This document shows positions 1 through 5,131 of a stretch of 5,131 nt of DNA, in pieces. The notes beneath the pieces were generated by a model that was given only the letters and a program-made list of their open reading frames with translations, was not told the DNA's origin and did no database searches. This DNA comes from JAWXBG01 sp034439875 (GTDB lineage: Bacteria > Bacteroidota > Bacteroidia > Flavobacteriales_D > Sanyastnellaceae): contig JAWXBG010000180.1 in assembly GCA_034439875.1 (NCBI GenBank), forward strand, positions 1-5,131, read 5' to 3'. Within the stretch, counting starts at the first letter, position 1, and the number at the start of each line of letters is the position of its first letter. The translations under genes were made by a program, and so were the position numbers.

Positions 1-1222
1 CTTCTTCATTTCCTTTCCAACCAATTACAACAAGGGTTTCCACACTATTAAAATAATCTGTCATATAGTTGAAATGTTGTATCGGCATTGTAAACTCGTC
101 TTTGTCACGGTATGGAAGGAGCAACGCAGGAAAAAAATTGTTCAAATCTTCGTTACCAATTAATTGAAGTTGCGATTTGTCAATTGTGTATCGTCCTAAA
201 TCATGTTTGTTTAGCATTTTTTCATAACCCCAGGTGCTGCCATCTATCATATTTGTATGGTCGCCAAGCAATTCAAAATACAACTGAAAAAGGTTGATGT
301 TATTTTCAAATAACCAATTCGATGAATTGCCATTAAACTGTGAAGTGTCGGGAAAACGCCAACCCCAATTCCAAGAGCCGTGAGGTTTAAAAATATAACA
401 AGGGCTTTCGTTTACTCTGATATAATCGCTTAAATTATTTAAAGGTATATTAAACTGTTGAGAAGTGAATGTTTCTAAAATTGTGTCTTGATTGAAGGAA
501 ACAAAAGCAAAATTCTTTGCGGTTGTTCTACCGTAAGTTGTTTTTACACTTGCCGAATAAATCTTTTGAAGTTTGTTGCCCAACTTTGCGTATAGATTTT
601 TTGCATCATATTCATTGTTTACTCTATTGCTTACCTCTTTCAAAAGTTCCTGTAAGTAATAAAAAATACTGATGTGTCGGCTTAATACTACTTGGTTATT
701 TTCTTTATGAATATTTTTCCATTCACATTCAAAAAGTTCTTCTACATCGGGGTTTTCGTCACTTTGTAAAAGCGTTAAAGATTGTCTAACTCCTTTGTAT
801 TTATTGTAATATGTTTTAAAACGTTTTTCAAATAATGCTGGTCCTAACGGTGGTCGCAAATCATCTTTTTGAAATTCAACTTTGTCGATGCCGTAAACGC
901 AATTTGCTGATGCACCTGCACCAAATATGAACATTGTTTTGTGTTCAATATCTTGATTGAAACCCGTATATGAACCTGCACTTTTTCGTGGTGGTTCAAA
1001 TACTTCTCTGTCTAATGTTCCTGCAATTACTTCATTGCCTAAAACCCAACCATACTCGCTAATTTTTTCAAGGGTTATTTCGTTGTGGTTTAATTCTCTG
1101 TATTCTTTAAGTTTGGTTCCTTGAATAACTATTGTGTATTCTGGAAAATTCATTTCTTCCCATTTCCAACCTGCATAAACTTCACCGTATTTAGTGAAAA
1201 AATATTTTAGCCCATTCATCAT
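1..1222 (-). CDS. SIR2-family protein, probable NAD+-hydrolysing defence effector, C-terminus beyond the left edge
   Basis: An uninterrupted reading frame of 407 codons runs from the ATG at 1222 off the left edge, so the C-terminus is missing. Visible SIR2 landmarks are the Rossmann-type loop GAGAS at residues 101-105 after a hydrophobic strand (MFIF), RPPLGPALF at 123-131, FVSFNQDTILE at 240-250 (the position of the sirtuin NID motif), KPHGSWNW at 279-286 with His281 as the probable catalytic base, PALLLPYRD at 365-373, and VVIGWKG at 398-404. The family binds NAD+. Prokaryotic SIR2-like proteins of this type mostly act as NADases in phage defence, but here that role is inferred. Residues 1-95 precede the SIR2 fold and match no domain I recognise. 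The start is ATGATG; the second ATG (1219) sits better behind the AAGGG. The gene is more AT-rich than its neighbours and lies 368 bases from them. AbiH is an alternative family, but the GAGAS and PPLG motifs favour SIR2. Confidence 0.85.
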   Translation of the reverse strand, partial: MMNGLKYFFTKYGEVYAGWKWEEMNFPEYTIVIQGTKLKEYRELNHNEITLEKISEYGWVLGNEVIAGTLDREVFEPPRKSAGSYTGFNQDIEHKTMFIFGAGASANCVYGIDKVEFQKDDLRPPLGPALFEKRFKTYYNKYKGVRQSLTLLQSDENPDVEELFECEWKNIHKENNQVVLSRHISIFYYLQELLKEVSNRVNNEYDAKNLYAKLGNKLQKIYSASVKTTYGRTTAKNFAFVSFNQDTILETFTSQQFNIPLNNLSDYIRVNESPCYIFKPHGSWNWGWRFPDTSQFNGNSSNWLFENNINLFQLYFELLGDHTNMIDGSTWGYEKMLNKHDLGRYTIDKSQLQLIGNEDLNNFFPALLLPYRDKDEFTMPIQHFNYMTDYFNSVETLVVIGWKGNEE

Positions 1223-1230
1223 TTCCCTTC
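1223..1230 (-). promoter_or_regulatory. Shine-Dalgarno-like site of the SIR2-family gene
   Basis: The minus strand reads GAAGGGAA directly before ATGATG. The AAGGG core is 2 bases from the first ATG (1222) and 5 bases from the second (1219), so the second ATG has the more usual spacing. The protein would then be one residue shorter. Bacteroidota often start translation without a strong Shine-Dalgarno site, so the choice is not decisive. Confidence 0.4.
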
Positions 1231-1304
1231 AATTATTTTTTGTTATTCTTCTGTTATGTTGTACCGTCAAATTGTCAACCTGCTGATTGTCGTGGTGCGG
1301 TTGG

Positions 1305-1370
1305 GCAAAATTAAATGTGCTACAATTAGGGTCGGCTTATGCGGTTGCATTGCAGCTCTTTTAATTTTGC
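1305..1370. repeat. 22-bp imperfect inverted repeat, hairpin 1
   Basis: Arms at 1305-1326 and 1349-1370 are reverse complements at 19 of 22 positions. The outer 11 bases are perfect (GCAAAATTAAA against TTTAATTTTGC) and the inner part pairs CTACAAT-like with ATTGCAG-like sequence. A 22-base loop (1327-1348) contains GGCTTATGCGGTT. Neither side is followed by a T-run long enough for a standard intrinsic terminator. It could be a structured leader of the SIR2-family gene, a site for a dimeric DNA-binding protein, or part of a dispersed intergenic repeat. Confidence 0.7.
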
Positions 1371-1454
1371 GAAGCGTTGGCTTTCTGGTCGTTTTTTCTG
1401 TCGGTTTATGTTAGCACTGTCGGTCGTCCTACACTTGCTTGTAACGGGTGGCGG

Positions 1455-1566
1455 CTTGGCGCTGGGCTTTTTTGCTCTTTACTGCACTTGATTAAAAGGA
1501 GAAACGTTCAAACACAACAACCACACTTCGCGCGAAGGAAGAAGAGCAAAAAAGACTTGCGCCAAG
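1455..1566. repeat. 25-bp imperfect inverted repeat, hairpin 2
   Basis: Arms at 1455-1479 and 1542-1566 are reverse complements at 22 of 25 positions. The 8-base outer block CTTGGCGC and the 13-base inner block CTTTTTTGCTCTT are perfect, with three mismatches between them. The loop is 62 bases. Reading inward from either end gives the same order, a G/C block followed by six Ts. On the minus strand the right arm forms a tiny CTTG-GCG-CAAG hairpin before TCTTTTTT, 24 bases after the stop of the preceding secreted-protein gene. It may therefore act as a weak terminator for that operon. Just outside the arms, TAAC (1442-1445) and GTTA (1572-1575) can also pair. Confidence 0.75.
1526..1537. repeat. 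Perfect 12-base palindrome in the loop of hairpin 2
   Basis: CTTCGCGCGAAG equals its own reverse complement. It lies in the loop of the larger inverted repeat at 1455-1566. It could be a binding site for a dimeric protein or a small secondary stem, but a palindrome of this length is only weak evidence on its own. Confidence 0.5.
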
Positions 1567-1590
1567 GTGCGGTTATGAGAAGCCGTAATT

Positions 1591-2523
1591 TCAGTCTTTG
1601 ATGAATTTTCTCGTTGCAACGTTTCCGTTTTCAGTTGTTACTGTCATGAAATAAAGTCCGCTTGGAAATGATTCTAAAGTCAGTTTTGTTTGTGGTGAAT
1701 TTGGTTGAACTGAGTAAACAACTCGACCAGTTGGGTTGAAAATTTCAATCAATGAGATTGTCGTTGAGCTTTGAACATTTAATTCATTCGGTGTTGGATT
1801 GGGAAACAAATTGAAGTTGCTTAGAGTGATTTCATGTATCCCGACTATATCACAACAATTAGTGTCGCTTACTGTGCCTCCAAATGCACCAAATGCATCC
1901 ACCCATTCTTCGTTCTCATAGTAGCAACGCATATTGTAGCCGCTATCAACACACGTTTGAGCCAATGGCTTATACCAACCGAGATGAGTGCTCCCAATTC
2001 CCTCAATCCATTCCTCAGTCATCAAATACATGCCTGATAAATTATCGGAATATTGCAGTGTCCATTTCTGTCTAATGCTGCCATTGTCCAATGAAGTTGG
2101 CTCAATAGACAACACGGTTAGTTGTTCTGGCGCAATAATTTCCCATAAGATGTCTTGGTAACAGTGTTGGAGATAAATTGTATCACCGACTTCCAGCGTA
2201 AAGTCAAACCAAAGTTGTTCAGAATGTAATGCATCCATTCGGTGAAAATATTTGCCGGAATCCTCCCGTATCAAGAAGTATGGGGAGTATTCATTTGAGC
2301 CGCTACAAAAGTCGAACGCAGAGAATTGAAAATAGGTCGTATCATTAAGGTTGACAAGGCTCTCTATGCCAATGCCGAAGGGTGGATTGAGGACAAACTC
2401 GTCTAATATCCATGAGCCACTTTGCATTGTCCACACACCATTCTGTGAAATAGGTATCAAGTCGTCTTGACCAAACATGATTGAAGATTGAGACAGTAGA
2501 ATGGCAATGATAACTTTTTTCAT
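1591..2523 (-). CDS. Secreted protein of unknown function with T9SS type A sorting domain
   Basis: This is a complete 310-residue protein. Residues 1-18 form a signal peptide (MKK, then a hydrophobic stretch ending MFGQ), with cleavage likely before DD. Residues 20-235 form an all-beta-looking region with no catalytic motif I know. Its segments LIREDSG (84-90), DFTLEVGDTI (107-116) and EEWIEGIGST (170-179) recall a recurring Bacteroidota secreted-protein type of unknown role. Cysteines at 73, 121, 191, 200, 223 and 224 could form disulfides after export. Residues 237-310 are the sorting domain, with FPNPTPNELNV, PSGLYFMTV and the tail RKFIKD. The domain is normally removed on outer-membrane passage and the cargo released or attached to the surface. 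The ATG is 4 bases after the stop of the preceding gene, so the two are co-transcribed. No strong ribosome site precedes it, only an A-rich stretch, as is usual in this phylum. Confidence 0.88.
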   Translation of the reverse strand: MKKVIIAILLSQSSIMFGQDDLIPISQNGVWTMQSGSWILDEFVLNPPFGIGIESLVNLNDTTYFQFSAFDFCSGSNEYSPYFLIREDSGKYFHRMDALHSEQLWFDFTLEVGDTIYLQHCYQDILWEIIAPEQLTVLSIEPTSLDNGSIRQKWTLQYSDNLSGMYLMTEEWIEGIGSTHLGWYKPLAQTCVDSGYNMRCYYENEEWVDAFGAFGGTVSDTNCCDIVGIHEITLSNFNLFPNPTPNELNVQSSTTISLIEIFNPTGRVVYSVQPNSPQTKLTLESFPSGLYFMTVTTENGNVATRKFIKD

Positions 2524-2527
2524 CTGA

Positions 2528-4084
2528 TTAATTTTTGATAAGTTGTTCTACAAATATTTTCCCTTGTTGATTGATACAATGAAGGAAATAAATACCCGAT
2601 GGAAGGCTTTCAACTGATACAGTTGTGTGCAATGACTGTATCTTTTTTTCTTCAAACACAAATAACCCCTGAGCATTGGAAATCCTTATAGTCCAGTTAT
2701 GTCTTGATGGAAATTGGATGGTAACACTTTCACTTGCTGGGTTAGGATACACACTCAAGCCACCTGAATACTCAAACTCTGAAATACCTACATCGCAGCC
2801 CTCAACCAAACAACCTAAGCTGTCCACTGTTAAGACATACGTGTCTTGAATAAAGCCATTTTGTGGGCCATCTCCTGTGTTGGTGTATATCAAGCCCACG
2901 GCTGTATATGTTCCATTGTCATTTTCTACTACGTCTGTTAGATTATTCCATCTGCCCATTCCTTCCCAAACACTTGGCACGTAGTATCTGTACCAGTGTT
3001 CATTCAGGTTTTCATCCAGTTTGAGCATGTAGCCGATGGGCCAGCCTTCACTGGGGCCATTGTCACCATCTATATGTTGCCCAACTGCAATAAAGCCACC
3101 ATCACTTGTTTTCACCAATTTGAATATTTGCTGTGGAAACATGTGGTCTTGAAAACCCAACTCTAATATGGTGTCTCCTGTTTCTTCATTTAATTCACCA
3201 ATTGTTATCTGCGTGCTGTTATTACTGGTCTCACCATTACCACTCAAAGTACCTTCACTTCTTCCTGTACCATAGAGATAGTTGCCATTTTCTAATTGCA
3301 ATAGAGTATAAACACCCGCTTCGGCTCCTGCGGGTGGAACATGAATTTTTTTAAGCCACTGTGGTGTGCCATCATAGTCGAATTTTCGGATGAAGTCTTT
3401 GGTAATGCCATACGATTGGTCCGTGAGTCCATCCCATAATCTACCTCCTACTAGCACGTCCTCCTCGGTGGCCAAAATCGAAATAGGAACTGGATAGTTG
3501 CCTACCGTAGTGTTCAAGTGCCATTGGTAATTTGCTTCACTATCGGCTTTCATTATTGTGAATTTGTGATTGTACTCAAACGGATCTGGGTCGAGGTCCA
3601 CATAACCAGCCATAAACAAATCGCCCTGCGGAGACTGCGCAATAGAAAATCCTGCGTAGCTCCCCGGTTCATCGACAAGCAATGGTTTTGACCATAGTGT
3701 ATCGCCTTCATCATTCACTCTCAATATTACAGGGTAGCGCAACTCTTCGTTTATTCTCTTATTCAAGAGCAAGTAAAAACCGCTATCGCTGGCTTGAATC
3801 ACTGCTCCACCAAAATTCATTGGCCAACTACCTTCTTCCGACCAAAGTGGTTTGTGCCATAGTGCTTCTCCATTTTCATTTAGGCCCGTAATCAAACAGC
3901 CTTTGGAGAGTGTTTCTATATCAGCCAATCCAGAAAATGTAATGTAGCCATAATCCGTTTGAAATATCCACGCAGGACCATTGGCCTGACCATCATAATC
4001 AAACCAACTTTCATTTGGAGTTTGCGCATCTGATGAATTAGAAACTATTAGGGTAATCAACGCAATTGCAATCGTAGTTTTCAT
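2528..4084 (-). CDS. Secreted propeller-like repeat protein with T9SS type A sorting domain
   Basis: This is a complete 518-residue protein. Residues 1-20 are a signal peptide (MKTT, hydrophobic core, SSDA followed by Q). Residues 25-420 carry irregular repeats of about 50-60 residues. Each pairs a 'question of display' strand such as ASDSGFYLLL (98-107), SPQGDLFMAG (151-160), LENGNYLYGTG (264-274), TSDGGFIAVGQ (326-336) or NDNGTYTAVGL (388-398) with a W-containing strand such as GDTLWSKPL (127-135), GTPQWLKKI (239-247) or NEHWYRYYVP (361-370). This pattern is typical of Bacteroidota beta-propeller-like surface proteins, and no catalytic residues are evident. DSLGCLVEGC (421-430) is a two-cysteine linker common before T9SS domains. 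Residues 441-518 are the sorting domain, with VYPNPASESV, PSGIYFLH and the tail EQLIKN. It leads a tight pair with the next gene (4-base gap). A hairpin sits 15 bases before its ATG. The substrate or partner is unknown. Confidence 0.88.
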   Translation of the reverse strand: MKTTIAIALITLIVSNSSDAQTPNESWFDYDGQANGPAWIFQTDYGYITFSGLADIETLSKGCLITGLNENGEALWHKPLWSEEGSWPMNFGGAVIQASDSGFYLLLNKRINEELRYPVILRVNDEGDTLWSKPLLVDEPGSYAGFSIAQSPQGDLFMAGYVDLDPDPFEYNHKFTIMKADSEANYQWHLNTTVGNYPVPISILATEEDVLVGGRLWDGLTDQSYGITKDFIRKFDYDGTPQWLKKIHVPPAGAEAGVYTLLQLENGNYLYGTGRSEGTLSGNGETSNNSTQITIGELNEETGDTILELGFQDHMFPQQIFKLVKTSDGGFIAVGQHIDGDNGPSEGWPIGYMLKLDENLNEHWYRYYVPSVWEGMGRWNNLTDVVENDNGTYTAVGLIYTNTGDGPQNGFIQDTYVLTVDSLGCLVEGCDVGISEFEYSGGLSVYPNPASESVTIQFPSRHNWTIRISNAQGLFVFEEKKIQSLHTTVSVESLPSGIYFLHCINQQGKIFVEQLIKN

Positions 4085-4099
4085 TGTATTTGTTTTTTA

Positions 4100-4133
4100 A
4101 AATGGTGCTTGACAGAATTGTCAAGCACCATTT
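4100..4133 (-). terminator. Perfect 15-bp hairpin between two secreted-protein genes, possible terminator or leader stem
   Basis: Arms at 4100-4114 and 4119-4133 are perfectly complementary around a 4-base loop. The left arm reads AAATGGTGCTTGACA. The stem begins 7 bases after the TAG of the upstream gene. On the minus strand it ends in four Ts and then turns into an A-run (TAAAAAACAAAT), so the U-tract is short for a standard intrinsic terminator. It lies 15 bases before the ATG at 4084. It may stop or attenuate transcription from the upstream gene, or protect the 3' end of its mRNA. A separate promoter for the downstream pair is not visible in the remaining space. Confidence 0.65.
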
Positions 4134-4140
4134 AATGATT

Positions 4141-5131
4141 CTAATGAACTACGGTCAATTTCGTTGTGCCGATTTTTATTTTATCAGCAATCAACTCGAT
4201 GGTATAAATTCCTGCAGACAATTCTTTGCCATTCATTTCTATGATTCCATTGAACTGAGAAGCATTGAATTGTTCAATCATTTTTCCAGTGTTATCATAC
4301 ACTTGAATCTGCGCATGTTCCCAGCCATCAGGAAGCAAATAATTGATATAGATAGCCTCGCTTGCAGGGTTAGGATTTACCGCAAGGTTTTTAATTTCTA
4401 CATCTTCTAATGCGGGAATTTTTGCAGCACGCAATCCGGGTCCCTCTGGCAATTCTAATAATTCCTCATAGTTGCCCAGATTCCAAAATGCCAACAATTG
4501 GGCTGCTGTGCCTTTCATCTTATGACCTTCAAATGAAGTTGCGCTTTGTAGTTCAGCCACGGATGCAGAAGGCAAGCCTTCAGACGACATACCATTGATT
4601 TGAATCGACAGCATAGTTGAAATTATATCGCAATAATCTTCTTCTTCAGTTGTGCAATTGGCAAGTTCGTTTTGCGCAGCTAAGAGGTCACCTTTGGCGG
4701 TCAGCATAAGTGCTTTGTCCTTTTCCGAGAGCAAGTAATCAAGTTGCAAAAGTTGTTGTTCGACCTCAGTCCAATTTTCATCACCTTCCTCTTCCAAATC
4801 GAATTGAAGTTGAAGAAGTTCATCCAAATCGCGGTATTGTGAGGTGAGATAATGGGCATAGTCCATTTCCATTATTTGCCGTGTGTTCAAGCCGCCTGTC
4901 TGACCAGCTTGCACCAATGCTTTGTAAAATGGATAGTAGTCCGTCTTTGCCAATTCGGTCATTACACCTGCACGTAGTGGCGAGTTGGCAAGCATGGCTT
5001 GTGCCATGTGCCAGCCCTCCAATGCAGGTTGGCGTTTCAAAGTCAACAACAACAAATCATCTGTTACACGAGGTGCTGCATCCATTAAAGCATTCCTTAC
5101 TTCAATACTGGTTTTGGAGGCATCTTTAATA
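4141..5131 (-). CDS. C-terminal part of a large secreted protein with T9SS type A sorting domain, start beyond the right edge
   Basis: The frame is open to the right edge. In front of the internal ATG at 5085 lie 15 further in-frame codons (IKDASKTSIEVRNAL), so 5085 is not the true start. Visible length is 329 residues ending at the TAG at 4141-4143. Numbering from the first visible residue, 9-55 read like the end segment of big Bacteroidota surface proteins (SIEVRNAL, then DDLLLLTLKR, then MLANSPL). Residues 85-215 are acidic and leucine-rich, probably helical (LLQLQFDLEEEGDENW, LLQLDYLLSEKDKALML), with a cysteine pair at 159 and 167. Residues 248-329 are the sorting domain, with VNPNPASEAIYINY, SAGIYTIELI and the tail TKLTVVH. 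The missing N-terminal part, possibly much longer, should hold the signal peptide and the functional domain. The role is unknown; it is the first gene of the three co-directional T9SS cargo genes here. Confidence 0.88.
   Translation of the reverse strand, partial: IKDASKTSIEVRNALMDAAPRVTDDLLLLTLKRQPALEGWHMAQAMLANSPLRAGVMTELAKTDYYPFYKALVQAGQTGGLNTRQIMEMDYAHYLTSQYRDLDELLQLQFDLEEEGDENWTEVEQQLLQLDYLLSEKDKALMLTAKGDLLAAQNELANCTTEEEDYCDIISTMLSIQINGMSSEGLPSASVAELQSATSFEGHKMKGTAAQLLAFWNLGNYEELLELPEGPGLRAAKIPALEDVEIKNLAVNPNPASEAIYINYLLPDGWEHAQIQVYDNTGKMIEQFNASQFNGIIEMNGKELSAGIYTIELIADKIKIGTTKLTVVH

Larger units (their letters stand above)
1223..1590. other. Structured intergenic region without a convincing gene
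   Basis: This 368-base stretch separates the SIR2-family gene from the secreted-protein genes. It holds two long imperfect inverted repeats (1305-1370 and 1455-1566) and a 12-base palindrome (1526-1537). The plus strand is conspicuously rich in G and T between about 1280 and 1480, with recurring GTCGK words and the nonamer GGTGCGGTT at both 1294-1302 and 1566-1574. Part of it is locally more GC-rich than the SIR2 gene. The only open frame of any length, on the plus strand at 1377-1601, begins with TTG, has low-complexity content and overlaps the end of the neighbouring gene, so I do not call it. No tRNA, transposase fragment or CRISPR repeat is visible. The promoter of the SIR2-family gene should lie here, but I cannot pick out a clear TAnnTTTG-type box. 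Confidence 0.7.

Noticed and set aside
1223..1300. Promoter of the SIR2-family gene, using TTGACA on the minus strand at 1278-1273
   Set aside because: The downstream spacing gives no good -10 box, and the Bacteroidota TAnnTTTG element is absent. The nearest match, ACAATTTG, misses the leading TA.
1438..1580. Integron attC site
   Set aside because: Only TAAC/GTTA can pair at the ends. The full RYYYAAC and GTTRRRY boxes are not met and no integrase is present in the window. I kept the hairpin as a repeat and mention attC only as a test.
1377..1601. A 74-codon plus-strand open frame in the intergenic island
   Set aside because: It starts with TTG, has no ribosome site, runs through both hairpin arms and overlaps the end of the secreted-protein gene. 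Its translation looks like random basic and aromatic sequence.
4084..4410. A 108-codon plus-strand open frame
   Set aside because: It is antisense to the sorting domain of the large secreted protein, and its product is low-quality sequence rich in I, F, H and N. It is a shadow of the real gene.
5083..5085. The ATG at 5085 as the start of the T9SS protein
   Set aside because: The frame continues upstream for 15 codons with sequence that fits the known end segment of large surface proteins, and no signal peptide follows this ATG.
1..5131. CRISPR array, tRNA or rRNA, transposase or phage genes
   Set aside because: No regularly spaced repeats, cloverleaf-like sequence or recognisable mobile-element protein motifs were found on either strand.

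Overview
The window comes from a member of the Bacteroidota, probably a Flavobacteriales- or Saprospirales-like free-living bacterium. The main reason is that three consecutive proteins end in a type IX secretion system (T9SS) type A sorting domain (PNP motif, SGIY/SGLY-type motif, short basic tail). Moderate-to-low GC, A-rich leaders instead of strong Shine-Dalgarno sites, and secreted proteins of unknown function fit the same group. The genus cannot be told from the sequence.

All recognisable genes lie on the minus strand, so they read from right to left. At 5131-4141 is the C-terminal part of a larger secreted protein whose start lies beyond the right edge. A 56-base gap holding a perfect 15-bp hairpin separates it from a 518-residue secreted protein with propeller-like repeats (4084-2528). 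Only 4 bases further on is a 310-residue secreted protein with several cysteines (2523-1591). The last two almost certainly share a transcript. All three are expected to cross the inner membrane through Sec and the outer membrane through T9SS. No enzymatic domain is recognisable in any of them.

At 1590-1223 is a 368-base stretch without a convincing gene. It contains two long imperfect inverted repeats and a short perfect palindrome, and its plus strand is visibly G/T-rich. It looks like a structured or repetitive intergenic element and may mark a boundary.

Beyond it, 1222-1 encodes the first 407 residues of a SIR2-family protein that runs off the left edge. It has a GAGAS nucleotide-binding loop, a PPLG..LF segment, an FNQD motif and a KPHGSWNW motif with the probable catalytic histidine, preceded by about 90 residues I do not recognise. 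Proteins of this class are often NAD+-consuming effectors of anti-phage defence. The gene is more AT-rich than its neighbours and has no functional link to the secreted proteins, so it is the best candidate for accessory, horizontally acquired DNA. Any partner gene would lie to the left, outside the window.
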